Below are positions 16,896 to 25,278 of a stretch of 37,912 nt of DNA, piece after piece; position 1 is the stretch's first letter; each line of letters opens with the position of its first letter. The notes under the pieces are model-generated. The model searched no databases. It had not been told where the DNA came from and worked only from the letters and a program-made list of their open reading frames with translations. The DNA comes from a virus, in the IMG/VR virus record IMGVR_UViG_3300048833_000763, positions 1 through 37,912 of that record. One strand, given 5' to 3'. The position numbers were made by a program, and so were the translations under genes.

Positions 16896-17471
16896 TCAGT
16901 TGGGGTAGAGCAGCACTTCGATGAACTTGCCGGCGCCGCTGGCGGCTTGCAGCGCGCGGCCCTTGATCGGCGCGATGGACTCGTACAGCACCAGCAGCGA
17001 GTCGCCGGTGGTGTTGGTGCCGGCCGCGTTGTTGATGGTGTTGGCCGCAGTGATCGTGAACTCGGCCGTCAGCGCGGAAATGTCGACGTTGGCCGCACTG
17101 GCGTCGCGGTTGAGCCGGACGACGCCGACCAGGCGATCCGTCGTGGCGATGCCGGTCACCGTGAGGTCACCCGCGGCGCCGCCGGCAATGACCGCCGACT
17201 TGGTGCCGGTGGCCGCTGCAGTGATGGCGCGGCCGGTCGCGTCGCTCTGCACCAGTGCGCCAGCGGCGACCACGCCGCCGGACTCGACCACTGCCGTGCC
17301 GAATACGTCGACGGGCGCATAGGCGCCGATGGCGGCCGCGGAGCGCGACACACCGAGCGCATCACCCGCGAGGCCCGAATGGGCGCCTGCGTTGGTGACG
17401 AAACGGCACGCAGCAATCACCGCCGTGGCGAGGATGCTGAGCGTCAACAGACTGTGGTTCTGGGTGCCCAT
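16896..17471 (-). CDS. DUF2190-type capsid cement/decoration protein, 191 aa
   Basis: The ATG at 17469-17471 has GGAGA upstream. The Ala/Gly/Thr/Val-rich, beta-type sequence, with alternating segments such as AGALVQSDATGRAITAAATGT and LVGVVRLNRDASAANVDISAL, matches DUF2190-family proteins, which lie next to the major capsid gene and act as capsid cement or decoration in many phages. The N-terminal hydrophobic stretch (SLLTLSILATAVIAACRFV) looks signal-like but is a common start of this family rather than a true export signal. It sits between protease I and the major capsid gene. Confidence 0.82.
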   Translation of the reverse strand: MGTQNHSLLTLSILATAVIAACRFVTNAGAHSGLAGDALGVSRSAAAIGAYAPVDVFGTAVVESGGVVAAGALVQSDATGRAITAAATGTKSAVIAGGAAGDLTVTGIATTDRLVGVVRLNRDASAANVDISALTAEFTITAANTINNAAGTNTTGDSLLVLYESIAPIKGRALQAASGAGKFIEVLLYPN

Positions 17472-17486
17472 GGGTTCTCCGTTGGG

Positions 17487-18641
17487 TCAGTTGGAAACGG
17501 CCATCACGGCCTCAACGAGGCTGGATTCGGGGTGCTCGGCTTGATAGGCACGCGCACGGTTGAGCAATTCCAGACGAGCCGGATCGACATAGGTTCCAGC
17601 CGGCGCGGAAAACGACGCAGGGGCGGGCAACGGTTCGACGCGGGACTTCTCGCGGTAGTCGACGCGCACGGGCAGATCGGCCAGCAGCGCGCTGAGCGCT
17701 TCGGCCGGCGATTGCAACAGCGGCTCGCCACCATCGGGCGAGGCGAAGGCGACAGCGGGCTGCTCGTGCAGCACCACCAAAAGCTCGGTGACGACAGCTG
17801 CCTCACGCGGCAACAGGCGGCCGGCATCGACCAGGCCACTGGCGAAGGCCGCGGTGGCCGTCCGGTGTGCGGCGTGTTCTTGCGCGATGCGCGCTTGCTC
17901 GCGCTGCAGCTGCTCGGCCTCGCGTGCAGCGGTGGCCTGCTCACGTGCCGACAACTCGGCCTCGCGCTGGGCTACAGCATGCTCGCGGGCGGCGATCGCA
18001 GAGTCGATCTGCGGATCGGCCGGGGCCGAGAACGCCGGCCCGGCCATCACGGTTTCGCCGTCAGCCTGCGACGCCTCGACAAGCGAGTCGATCTGCCAGG
18101 TGGGCAACACCTTGTCGGCTTCTTCCAGGCCCTCGCGGCCGACCATCCAGTCACGCACGCGGCGCAGCATTTCGGCAACGCTGCGGAACGCCCAGCGGCG
18201 ATCGCTGGCGAACTCGGCAACGTCATCACCGGCCGCGAACTGCACATCGCGCAGACCCATGACGGCCGGCGCCTGGGCGCCGAGGAACCCGACGTGGTTG
18301 AGGTAGTACTGGCCCGGCGTGGGGTTGTTCGGTGCATCCGGCAGCAGGAATGCGGCGCTGCGCTTCTTGTAGCGCCCGGCATTGACTGCGGCGGCAAACG
18401 TGGGCTCCAGCTGCTGCACGTCGGCGAGCAGGAGATCGCCCTCGGCGCGCAGGCCCCGCACCCAGCCGTAGGCCGGCGCGTTGAGCTTGGGGTGACCGAT
18501 GACAATCGGCGCCTCATGCCGGGCCGGGTCATAGCCCTTGGCCGTCGCGGCGACGTGCTCAGCCGTGATGTTGAACTCACGGCCATGAAGGTCGACATGC
18601 CGGCCGGCGCGGAAAATCTCGGTGGTGTGATTGGCATCCAT
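17487..18641 (-). CDS. Mu gpI-like capsid protease/scaffold, 384 aa
   Basis: I start it at ATG 18639-18641 (MDANHTTEIF). The longer open frame upstream includes the promoter-like element and is not protein-like. The first 150 residues (RAGRHVDLHGREFNITAEHV, GYDPARHEAPIVIGHPK, FLLPDAPNNPTPGQYYLNHVGFLG) are a classic Mu I-type head maturation protease. Residues about 210-290 form a long charged coiled coil with repeated AREHAVAQREAELSAREQ-type heptads, the scaffold part. In Mu, scaffold Z is made from an in-frame internal start; here a Met at residue 199 (18045-18047) is a candidate but lacks a clear Shine-Dalgarno. It is preceded by a late-promoter-like repeat. Confidence 0.9.
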   Translation of the reverse strand: MDANHTTEIFRAGRHVDLHGREFNITAEHVAATAKGYDPARHEAPIVIGHPKLNAPAYGWVRGLRAEGDLLLADVQQLEPTFAAAVNAGRYKKRSAAFLLPDAPNNPTPGQYYLNHVGFLGAQAPAVMGLRDVQFAAGDDVAEFASDRRWAFRSVAEMLRRVRDWMVGREGLEEADKVLPTWQIDSLVEASQADGETVMAGPAFSAPADPQIDSAIAAREHAVAQREAELSAREQATAAREAEQLQREQARIAQEHAAHRTATAAFASGLVDAGRLLPREAAVVTELLVVLHEQPAVAFASPDGGEPLLQSPAEALSALLADLPVRVDYREKSRVEPLPAPASFSAPAGTYVDPARLELLNRARAYQAEHPESSLVEAVMAVSN

Positions 18642-18667
18642 GGGGCCATCATCTGGATGCGCCCCGC

Positions 18668-18694
18668 GCGGATCATCTGTCCGCCGTTCCACTC
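18668..18694 (-). promoter_or_regulatory. Putative late promoter/activator element upstream of protease I
   Basis: On the minus strand this reads AGTGGAAC-N6-CAGATGA followed by TCCGC. It is 25/27 identical to 26875-26901 upstream of the lysis operon. It contains the dyad GCGGA-N7-TCCGC. Mu has C-dependent late promoters at exactly these two places (Plys and PI). The element ends 27 bases before the ATG, so if the transcript starts just downstream the leader is short. A second CAGATGAT lies 23 bases further on. Confidence 0.65.
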
Positions 18695-18776
18695 CCGCGC
18701 GTTCCGCGAAAGCTGGAAATTCCGATTTGGCGGTTGCCGCCAGCAACCCGACCCACCCGCCGCCCGAGAACCCGAG

Positions 18777-18795
18777 CGTTTAACGCCGGTAAACG
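18777..18795. repeat. Small dyad CGTTTA-N7-TAAACG
   Basis: A perfect six-bp inverted repeat with a seven-base spacer lies in the 228-base gap between the 68-aa gene and protease I, which otherwise holds the late promoter-like element. The same 6-7-6 geometry occurs at 26952-26970. It could be a weak terminator for the upstream head genes or a protein-binding site. It lacks a U-run. Confidence 0.35.
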
Positions 18796-18869
18796 GCCCT
18801 GGCTGCGTTTTTCAGGCCCGGCGCCATACCATCGGGGCGGGTCCGGGGTCTGTGCGCTCAAACGCGCGC

Positions 18870-19076
18870 CTACGCGGTCGGCATATCCTGCGGGTTTTGG
18901 TGGCGTCCCTCAAGGATTGCGATCGCCTCCAGGCCATCCCGATCGGGCGCCGTCGTCAGCAGAGTGAGCACGGGCGGCGCACCTGGTGTGTCGACGTCCA
19001 GCACGTGCAACACGACGCACGTGGCACGCGGGTGCAACGGCTCGGTGCGCAGGGAGAGGCGACGTGATTCAGACAT
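18870..19076 (-). CDS. Small hypothetical protein, 68 aa
   Basis: The ATG at 19074-19076 overlaps the end of the gpG gene by eight bases. The sequence starts MSESRRLSLRTEPLHPRATC and has a central hydrophobic strand VVLHVLDVD and a helical end. It lacks TM segments. No family is recognised. It is the last gene before the gap with the late promoter-like element, so it closes the first late transcript segment. Confidence 0.55.
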   Translation of the reverse strand: MSESRRLSLRTEPLHPRATCVVLHVLDVDTPGAPPVLTLLTTAPDRDGLEAIAILEGRHQNPQDMPTA

Positions 19077-19554
19077 CGGGATCCAGCCACGCGATCGCGA
19101 GCCGATTGATCCGCGTCTCATCCTCGTCAGATAGCCCGATGAAGGGCCGCGCCGGAAGACCCGGGTGATTGACCTTGCGCCGCACCACATCGCCGAACGC
19201 CAGCGCCTTGCCATTCTTGGGCAGGATCACATAAGGATCGGTGCCCTCCTGGTGCCAGCGCGCCTGCTTTGCGCCTGCGCGAATCTCGACCCAGTCCGGG
19301 CCGCTGGTGGGCGAGATGTCGTCGCGCATGCGGCCGGTATCGAGCAATGGCCGGCGCCCGCTACCGTCACGCAGCGGCAGCCAGGGCGTGCCGTCCGGCG
19401 CGGTGCTCGTCTTGAATCGATCCTGGGTGCTCTCGGTGAGCGCCTCGCCGATATCGCGCATCAGCCCCGAGGGGTCCTGAGCGCGGCGCAGCAGCTCGCC
19501 GAACCAGCGCTGCGCCTTGGCGTCGTCAACCGCGATGACCAGCTTGTCTGTCAT
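19069..19554 (-). CDS. Phage virion morphogenesis protein (Mu gpG/gp31, Phage_tail_S), 161 aa
   Basis: The ATG at 19552-19554 overlaps the gp30 stop (ATGA). The family motifs are clear: FKTSTAPDGTPWLPLRDGS, LLDTGRMRDDISPTSGPDWVEI, and QEGTDPYVILPKNGKALAF then RPFIGLSDEDETRI. This family (Mu gpG, P2 gpS) is involved in virion morphogenesis and tail completion. The RPFIGLSDED ending is a hallmark. It lies after the F-like head protein as in Mu. Confidence 0.92.
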   Translation of the reverse strand: MTDKLVIAVDDAKAQRWFGELLRRAQDPSGLMRDIGEALTESTQDRFKTSTAPDGTPWLPLRDGSGRRPLLDTGRMRDDISPTSGPDWVEIRAGAKQARWHQEGTDPYVILPKNGKALAFGDVVRRKVNHPGLPARPFIGLSDEDETRINRLAIAWLDPDV

Positions 19555-20222
19555 GGCGTACCCCGCGGCATCGGCAGCGTCGCACGCGGCGCCTCAGCAG
19601 CCAGCCCCACGTGATACGCCCACTCCGGCGGCGGATCACCCGCACTCGGCCCCGGCGCCCGATCGGGGTTCTTGCCATCCGCACGCAGGCGCTGCGCGGA
19701 AATGCCGATCACCGTGCAGCGGCAGCCCCAGCCGTTGGGTGGGTAGTGCGTCGACCACCACGGGTCATCCTTCGCGATGACCAGGCCGTCCCACGCTCGG
19801 TGCTCCTCGCGCGGGTTGGCCACGGTGTTGTGCTTGTACTTGAGGTACTGGAACGTCTTCAGCGTCTCCCATCGCCCCGCCTGGTACGCCACGCGCAGGT
19901 TCGTGTGGTAGATGACCGACGTACGCCAGGCGACACCGCGCGCCGTGGTGCTGCCCGTCCATCCGGTCCAGCCGTTGCGCGCCACGATCTCTGCAAAACG
20001 TTTGCGGAAATCCTCCAGCGTCTCGCCCTGGCTGATCGCCGCATCCACCGCCTCGCGCAGATCACGCAGCAGCGCATCGCGCGTCGCACCGGCCACCACG
20101 AACGCCTGCGCATGCTGCCCCTGCCACAGATCATCCCAGCGCCAGGTGGGCCAGTTGAGCTTGCGGCGAAAGTAGCTCTCGGCCTCCGGCATCGAACCAA
20201 AGCGGCCGCGGATCTCAGGCAT
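19551..20222 (-). CDS. Mu F-like head morphogenesis protein (gp30), 223 aa
   Basis: The start ATG (20220-20222) overlaps the DUF4031 gene by eight bases. The pattern PEAESYFRRKLNWPTWRWDD, QAFVVAGATRDALLRDLREAVD, WRTSVIYHTNLRVAYQAGR, REEHRAWDGLVI, and NGWGCRCTV is the SPP1 gp7/Mu F minor head signature, with the H..WDG and GWGCRC motifs. It is shorter than Mu gpF (about 420 aa), so the Mu C-terminal region is absent or separate. It should sit near the portal inside the capsid. Neighbours: portal upstream, gpG downstream. Confidence 0.9.
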   Translation of the reverse strand: MPEIRGRFGSMPEAESYFRRKLNWPTWRWDDLWQGQHAQAFVVAGATRDALLRDLREAVDAAISQGETLEDFRKRFAEIVARNGWTGWTGSTTARGVAWRTSVIYHTNLRVAYQAGRWETLKTFQYLKYKHNTVANPREEHRAWDGLVIAKDDPWWSTHYPPNGWGCRCTVIGISAQRLRADGKNPDRAPGPSAGDPPPEWAYHVGLAAEAPRATLPMPRGTP

Positions 20223-20559
20223 TGGAAACCTCGCTGGCCAGTCGCACCTGCTCGGCGCGGGCTTTCAGCCACAGTTCGGAATCATCAGGCGAGCCCAACG
20301 CCCCAGTGGCGTCGCGCCGAATAGTCATGCACCCACACTGCCGTTGAGTGATTTCGACGGCGCCGGCAGCTACTGCAAGCGCGCGCTTCGAGAGCGCAAT
20401 GTCATAGTGGCTGCGGTGCTTTGGCGGCGCCTGCCACCACCTGCGCGAAACCCCGATCGCGTCGGCCATCGCATGCAGCTCAGCATCGGTGTCGGCGATC
20501 ATGTGACACATGACCAGCCGGCCGAACTTTGCGCGCATGTTGTCGACGTAGACGCTCAT
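20215..20559 (-). CDS. DUF4031 domain protein, 114 aa
   Basis: The ATG at 20557-20559 overlaps the portal stop (ATGA). The sequence MSVYVDNMRAKFGRLVMCHM, then IADTDAELHAMADAIGVSRRWW, HRSHYDIALSKRALAVAAGAVEITQRQ, matches the DUF4031 pattern, a small family of unknown function that usually reads YVDxxxxxFGRMxMCHMxADTxxELHAMA. The final 35 residues are an extension with CGCMTIRRDATG. DUF4031 proteins are mostly seen in phages and host genomes as free-standing small proteins. Its insertion between portal and minor head gene is not part of the standard Mu order. Confidence 0.85.
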   Translation of the reverse strand: MSVYVDNMRAKFGRLVMCHMIADTDAELHAMADAIGVSRRWWQAPPKHRSHYDIALSKRALAVAAGAVEITQRQCGCMTIRRDATGALGSPDDSELWLKARAEQVRLASEVSNA

Positions 20560-22028
20560 TCCTGCTCGCTGTCTTCCGCCGCATCACCCACCCCCGCCAC
20601 ATACGCCACCGACATCGCCCCGGCCATCACCTGGGCAAATTCGGCAGTCCCCAACTGCGGAGCAATTGCCTGGAGGCCGTCGCGGATAGCCTCCAGCGAC
20701 CCAGCCGACTGAACCAGTTGTTCCACGCGCTCCACCCAGCCATCCACCATCGGCTGTGCCTGGCGGGCCAGTAGGGCGGTGAGCTGATCTTCCCGATCGG
20801 GCGGGCGAGGCGCAGGGGCTGCGAATGCAGCGGCCGGATCGTCCGGCGCAACAACGGGCACTGGTGCCGGGACGCTAACCGCTTCGTAGCCCTGTCCATA
20901 GACCTCCTCAACGGTCGCCAGTTTCGGCCGATAGCCGATGTCCTTCAGATCCTTGTCGCGCTTCGCTCGCGCGGACAGGTCCTCAGCTTTCTCGGTCACT
21001 CGGTAGACGCGCGGGATTGCCGCGCCGGGAAAATTCCATTCGGTGAGCCAGCGCGCCGGGCCGTTGTTGAATGACTCGCACACCAGGTCGGCGTCCGCTT
21101 TGATGATGTCGTCGCGCACATCGCCCTGCAGGTCATCGTTGCCGAGTTTGCCGGCCGTGCCTTGCGTGCTTGCGGTCTGCCCAAGCACCACTTTCTGGAT
21201 GGTGGCATCCATGGTGTCGTGCAGCGTCTTGTAGTCGCTGGTGCCGCTGCGCGCGGCCTCCAGCAGCGTGATCTCCATGCCCTTGGGCAAGATGATGCCG
21301 GCGTCTGTCTGTACGGCCCGACACGCGGCCAGCAACCGGCTGCGCTCCTCCGTCGTGGCGTCACGGTCGTAGGTGCCGACCGCCGTGGGCGACCCGAACT
21401 TTTCGAGGAACGTCAGCCAGAACTTGATCCCGTTGCGCTTGAACAGCACCGGCCAATACAGCCAGTGCGCCAGGCCCTGTCCATACGGCTCGTCGTCGTG
21501 GTCCGCGCCGACCTGGAAATCCCAGAAATACGGCCGCTCGCACGGCACGCCCTCGGTCATGCTGTGCATCGTCAGCAGCCGCAGCCCGCCATCCTTCGCA
21601 TAGCGGAAGCGGCGACGGTTGCGCACCTTTATCGCCTCCAGACCCACGCGTGCACCGTCGCGTCGGTAGATCACCTCCGCCACGGCGAAACCGAAGAACA
21701 CGCCGTAGAGCATCTTGGTGGTGATGTTGTCCCAGGCCACGCGCTGCCCCAACTGCTCGCGCACGTACTCCGCGGCCTGCTTGTCGATGCGCTTGGTACC
21801 GCCGGCATCCACCTGCCACTCGCAGCGGGTGACGGCGAGCTGCCGCTGCCCGAACGTCGCTTTGACTTCCGGATCGCTGAGCACCTGCTCGTAGATCACA
21901 AAGTCATTGCCGCCGCGGGCACGCAGCACGCTGTCGTAGGGCGTCAGCAGCGGGCCGGTGTAGCCGCGGGTGATGTCGATGCCATCCGCCGTGGTGGCAA
22001 TCTCTCGCTGCAGTTCAGGCGTGCGCAT
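20556..22028 (-). CDS. Portal protein, DUF935 (Mu gp29-like), 490 aa
   Basis: The ATG at 22026-22028 overlaps the terminase stop (TGATG). Family features include ITRGYTGPLLTPYDSVLRARGG, PEVKATFGQRQLAVTRCEW, AVAEVIYRRDGARVGLEAIKVRNRRRFRY, and VLGQTASTQGTAG (the conserved LGQT motif). Length is typical of DUF935. The portal is the dodecameric DNA gateway at the capsid vertex, working with TerL. The C-terminal 100 residues are Pro/Ala-rich then helical, as in relatives. Confidence 0.95.
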   Translation of the reverse strand: MRTPELQREIATTADGIDITRGYTGPLLTPYDSVLRARGGNDFVIYEQVLSDPEVKATFGQRQLAVTRCEWQVDAGGTKRIDKQAAEYVREQLGQRVAWDNITTKMLYGVFFGFAVAEVIYRRDGARVGLEAIKVRNRRRFRYAKDGGLRLLTMHSMTEGVPCERPYFWDFQVGADHDDEPYGQGLAHWLYWPVLFKRNGIKFWLTFLEKFGSPTAVGTYDRDATTEERSRLLAACRAVQTDAGIILPKGMEITLLEAARSGTSDYKTLHDTMDATIQKVVLGQTASTQGTAGKLGNDDLQGDVRDDIIKADADLVCESFNNGPARWLTEWNFPGAAIPRVYRVTEKAEDLSARAKRDKDLKDIGYRPKLATVEEVYGQGYEAVSVPAPVPVVAPDDPAAAFAAPAPRPPDREDQLTALLARQAQPMVDGWVERVEQLVQSAGSLEAIRDGLQAIAPQLGTAEFAQVMAGAMSVAYVAGVGDAAEDSEQE

Positions 22029-23728
22029 CAGCCATATCCTCCAAAATCATTGCCGCCCGAAATGGTGCCGAAGCCGGTGTCGGTGTAGCCGCCGGCATTG
22101 CCAGCGAAGCGCGGGCCGGTGGACTGGAATTCGATGGGCGCGCTCGCAACGAAATTGAGCGCGGCGAACTGCATCATTGCGCCCGCGATCGCGCTGTCGC
22201 CGTGGCGCACCAGGTCCGCGTCTTTCAGATCCTTGCGCTCCAGGCGTGGCACCATCGGGATGCCGTCGACGTACTCGATCGCGCGGTGATCGTCCTCAAG
22301 GGACGCATCCCGCGGCAGGGTGATGAAGCCATCCTCGAACAGGCTGATGTACTTGCTCATCCACTGGCCGTACCAGGGCCGCGAGAGCACCACTTCGTGC
22401 ACCGGGCCACCGGAGTAGTTGCCGGTCACCTTGTCGAGCACCGCGCGCCCATACCTGTCGCCGGTGTATTCCATGAGCGTCTGGCCGGGCCCGGACGCAT
22501 CGCCGGCAAATGTCCAGCTGGTTAGGGTATCCAGCAGCGCCCAGAGGATCTGTTCCTGCTGGCGCGTCGGCGCATTGTTGAGTTCGATCACGAACGGCAC
22601 ATTGCGCCGCAGCTCCTGTGTGATGCGCGCTGGCTTGATGACCGAGAAGTGGCGATGCCTGGCGAAGTCCATACCGACAGCCCAGCGGCCCTCGTGCCCA
22701 CGCTGGGCGGCCTTGAGCACCGGCATCAGTTGCGTGGCGATCCAGCTGGCGCACCAGATATCGCGCTCGCGCTCGGGCCGACTCGGGAACTCGTCATCGA
22801 AGACGATGCGCAGCACCGGCCGGACCTCCGGCATTGCCCGCTCCAGCCACACAGATGGGATCGCCGAGCCCTCACCATCGCGCGGGATGACATCCAGCTC
22901 CTCACGCATCGCGGCCTTGCGCGGGCCGTAGGCTGATCGAATGCCGGTGTACCAGTCGCGCTTGCCCTCGGCCGTGGCCACGGTGCCGCGCATGGCGCAC
23001 ACGCGCTCGTACAGGCCGTTGGCCACGGCATCGTCGAAGGTGATGCGAATCACGCCAGCGCGCTTGCCGTAGCGGCCGGCGCGCACGTCCTGCACCAGGG
23101 CGTTGAACGGGTTCTTCTTGCCGCGGTGGCTCGACCACACGCGGATGCGCCCGCCCCAGATCAGAAGCGCAGTGGCGGACTCCAGCACGCGCGCAACATC
23201 CTTGTGCAGCGCCGCCTCATCGAGGTCGACCAGGCCCTGAAGGCCGTGGATGTTCTCTGGCCTGGACGACAGCGCCGTAACTCGGAACCCGCTGGCGAAG
23301 CGCACGCGAAACGCCTGAATCTGGCGGCTGGTGCCGTCCGGTAACTGGTCGTGAAAGATGTGCTGCTCGATGCGCGTGGCCTGGCCGCGCGCCACGATGG
23401 GCGCAAACTTGCCCACGTAGCCGATGAACTCCAGGCCCTTTTCGCGGGTGTCGGCCATGTACCAGATGTTGTCGCCACCGGCTTCCTTGGCCGTGGCGGC
23501 AGTGATCGTGTCGGTGAGCGCCTGCGCAAAGGTGATTCCGGTGCGGCGCCCCTTCTCGCAGACCGCGATATCGAGATCCTGCTGCATCCGGATCCAGGCC
23601 ACTTGCTGCGCCATGAGCACACCGGAAGCCAGCGGGTCAAAGTCGGCCGGGATCTGACGCACCGCCTCCGGCAGCTCATCCCATTCCAGGACGCGCTCGG
23701 TGTCGGGCAATGGGGCGGGCACGCCCAT
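22028..23728 (-). CDS. terL: Terminase large subunit (Mu gp28-like), 566 aa
   Basis: It starts at ATG 23726-23728, three bases after the TerS stop. An ATPase P-loop-like segment is EKGRRTGIT at 58-66, a Walker B is GLVDLDEA at 165-172, and nuclease acidic residues lie in VGMDFARHRHF near 353, FAGDASGPGQ near 406, and HGDSAIAGAM near 508. This is the standard order for Mu gp28-type headful-packaging terminases. It would package phage DNA together with flanking host DNA from transposed copies. The C-terminal Gly-rich tail is typical. Neighbours TerS and portal agree. Confidence 0.96.
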   Translation of the reverse strand: MGVPAPLPDTERVLEWDELPEAVRQIPADFDPLASGVLMAQQVAWIRMQQDLDIAVCEKGRRTGITFAQALTDTITAATAKEAGGDNIWYMADTREKGLEFIGYVGKFAPIVARGQATRIEQHIFHDQLPDGTSRQIQAFRVRFASGFRVTALSSRPENIHGLQGLVDLDEAALHKDVARVLESATALLIWGGRIRVWSSHRGKKNPFNALVQDVRAGRYGKRAGVIRITFDDAVANGLYERVCAMRGTVATAEGKRDWYTGIRSAYGPRKAAMREELDVIPRDGEGSAIPSVWLERAMPEVRPVLRIVFDDEFPSRPERERDIWCASWIATQLMPVLKAAQRGHEGRWAVGMDFARHRHFSVIKPARITQELRRNVPFVIELNNAPTRQQEQILWALLDTLTSWTFAGDASGPGQTLMEYTGDRYGRAVLDKVTGNYSGGPVHEVVLSRPWYGQWMSKYISLFEDGFITLPRDASLEDDHRAIEYVDGIPMVPRLERKDLKDADLVRHGDSAIAGAMMQFAALNFVASAPIEFQSTGPRFAGNAGGYTDTGFGTISGGNDFGGYG

Positions 23729-23731
23729 GGG

Positions 23732-24295
23732 CTACATGCCCGCCAGGACTTGCTCGCGCCAGAAGCGCGCGTCCTCTGCGGTCAGCCCGCGTGCCTGAGC
23801 CGCGGAATCAACGCGGTTTGCCGCCTCCAGCAGCGTCTTCTCGCGCACCTCTTGCGCCCACTTGTTCCGCGTCACGCTGGCGCGCGTCAGGCTTGCGATG
23901 TTCTTCGCGGCCTTGCCGTACAGCAGGATGCGCTCGCCCGGCTTCATGCCCTCTTCTTCGGAGTCCTGCGCTTCCTGGAACTCGACCAGCGCCTCAAACA
24001 GATCGCTCTGAATCAGGCTGATGATGGCGTTGCTGCGATCGTCAGCTTCATCCGGCGCAGCTGCTGCGATGAGCTTGGCGGCCTCGGTGCTGGCGGTGAC
24101 CGCAGCCAGCCGACGCTTGAGGCGCAGGTTGTGCACGCCTACCGTCGATTTGCTGATCTCGTAGCCCTGCGACGCCAACCACTCGGACAGCGCAACCGTG
24201 CCGCCAAACCCGTTGGCGATCAGCCGGCGATCGAGATCGGCTCGGACGTCGGGCGGCAACAGATCAATCTTGCTCGGTGCCGGCATCGCGCTCAC
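23732..24295 (-). CDS. Terminase small subunit-like, DUF3486 (Mu gp27), 187 aa
   Basis: It starts with GTG at 24293-24295, overlapping the previous TGA (GTGA). Sequence KIDLLPPDVRADLDRRLIANGFGG, LSEWLASQGYEISKSTVGVHNLRLKRRL matches DUF3486, with an N-terminal helix-turn-helix. The middle is a long helix and the end, ARGLTAEDARFWREQVLAGM, is the conserved tail. Family members are Mu gp27 and act as the DNA-recognition subunit of packaging. It sits next to TerL. Confidence 0.93.
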   Translation of the reverse strand: MSAMPAPSKIDLLPPDVRADLDRRLIANGFGGTVALSEWLASQGYEISKSTVGVHNLRLKRRLAAVTASTEAAKLIAAAAPDEADDRSNAIISLIQSDLFEALVEFQEAQDSEEEGMKPGERILLYGKAAKNIASLTRASVTRNKWAQEVREKTLLEAANRVDSAAQARGLTAEDARFWREQVLAGM

Positions 24296-24600
24296 CAGTA
24301 CTTTGCGGGCCGGGCAATGCCGGGCTCGCAGTCGATGGTGTACTCGGCGATGTCCACGCCGTAGCGGGTCAGCTCGGCATGCCAGGGGCCGGACGGCGAA
24401 CGCTTGATTTCGACCAGTCGGCGGCCCTCCAGGTAGTCCAGCTCGCGCCGGACTTCCAGGCCCGTGGCATCCGGATAGACGCCCTGTGCGGTGCCCAGCA
24501 TCACAACTTCTTGCGCGCCATAGGGCCGGGCGTAGTTCAGTGCCAGCAACAGCAACCAGCGCAGCTGCTCGCGGCGAAGCCTCTCTTGATCAAACTGCAC
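24292..24600 (-). CDS. Winged-helix protein upstream of terminase (Mu gp26-like position), 102 aa
   Basis: It begins at GTG 24598-24600 with GGAGAG upstream. The pattern QLRWLLLLALNYARPYGAQE, TGLEVRRELDYLEGRRLVEI, and WHAELTRYGVDIAEYT then CEPGIARPAKYW is highly characteristic of a small family found between DUF2730 and DUF3486 in Mu-like phages. It reads as a winged-helix fold: two helices, recognition helix, then beta wing (LVEIKRSPSGPWHAEL). Its role is unknown; DNA binding linked to packaging or late expression is possible. Confidence 0.85.
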   Translation of the reverse strand: MQFDQERLRREQLRWLLLLALNYARPYGAQEVVMLGTAQGVYPDATGLEVRRELDYLEGRRLVEIKRSPSGPWHAELTRYGVDIAEYTIDCEPGIARPAKYW

Positions 24601-24952
24601 GTCGTCTCTCCACCTGTAAGTCAGCCAGCCGGCCCGCCACAGAGTCCAGTTTCACCGCGAGCGCGTCCTGCTTGGCGCTCAGCGCATCCTGCTTGGACTC
24701 CAAAACCGCTTGCCCGCGGGTGTAGTCCTCGCGGCGCACATAGCGCTCCGGAAGCTCGGCGCGCAGCGCCATCAAGTCCCGCTCCACCGTGCGCCACGCC
24801 TGGCTTTCGGCAGCGAGGATCGAGAACCGGTCATCGACCCGGCGCTGAAACTGCGCCAGCAGCCAGCGACCAAGGCCGGTGATGGCGCCCAGAAACGTGA
24901 TGAACAGGCCCAACAGCCACAAGATGTGTATCGGCTCGATGATCAATGTCAT
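24590..24952 (-). CDS. DUF2730 (Mu gp25-like) membrane coiled-coil protein, 120 aa
   Basis: The ATG at 24950-24952 overlaps the o-spanin stop (ATGA). Residues about 7-32 form one TM segment (HILWLLGLFITFLGAITGLG), followed by a long coiled coil with near repeats SKQDALSAKQDALAVKLDSV. DUF2730 proteins occupy this site in Mu-like phages, between the lysis genes and packaging genes. The role is unclear; possible contributions to lysis or packaging have been suggested from position only. The gene ends 11 bases inside the next one. Confidence 0.88.
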   Translation of the reverse strand: MTLIIEPIHILWLLGLFITFLGAITGLGRWLLAQFQRRVDDRFSILAAESQAWRTVERDLMALRAELPERYVRREDYTRGQAVLESKQDALSAKQDALAVKLDSVAGRLADLQVERRRAV

Positions 24953-25278
24953 TGCGTATCTCCAGCCGGCACAGCCTTCGGCTGCAGCTGGCGAATAGCC
25001 AGTTTGTCGGCGTTGGCGAGATCCAGGGCGACGCGCCATGCCAGCAGCCAGAGCGCGATCTGCGTCTCGCAGAGCACCGGCCAGCGATCCGCGCCGACGC
25101 ACATCGGCACCGGGTCGGCCGGCGCTGGTGTGGGCTCCGTCAGATCGTCCGGTACCGGGATGTAGCGCGTCGCCCCCGGCACCCGCACGATCTGTGGATC
25201 AGCGAGCGTCACCGCCGGCCGGGTGGCCGAGCAGCTCGTCAGACAGAGCCCGACAAATAGGGCGATTGCAACTCTCAT
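24949..25278 (-). CDS. Rz1-like outer-membrane spanin lipoprotein, 109 aa
   Basis: The ATG is at 25276-25278. The signal sequence MRVAIALFVGLCLTSC carries the lipobox LTSC with the lipid-attached Cys at 16. The mature part has the Pro-rich stretch PVPDDLTEPTPAPADPVPMC expected of o-spanins. The gene begins inside the 3' end of the i-spanin gene in another frame (80-base overlap), a classical Rz/Rz1-type or P2 LysB/LysC-type arrangement. It would span the periplasm with the i-spanin and fuse inner and outer membranes at the last step of lysis. Confidence 0.85.
   Translation of the reverse strand: MRVAIALFVGLCLTSCSATRPAVTLADPQIVRVPGATRYIPVPDDLTEPTPAPADPVPMCVGADRWPVLCETQIALWLLAWRVALDLANADKLAIRQLQPKAVPAGDTQ

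Noticed and set aside
18647-18657. A second CAGATGAT near gene I as another late element
   Set aside because: Only the right half of the consensus is present; the TGGAAC half and spacing are missing, so I did not count it as a full copy.
18642-18746. Longer start for protease I (419 aa)
   Set aside because: The upstream segment covers the late promoter-like element and does not resemble the start of gpI proteins; MDANHTTEIF is the natural N-terminus.
16947-19067. A 706-codon open frame on the plus strand
   Set aside because: It is antisense to the DUF2190, protease I and intergenic regions, is His/Arg/Gly-rich and has no family features; it is a high-GC shadow frame.
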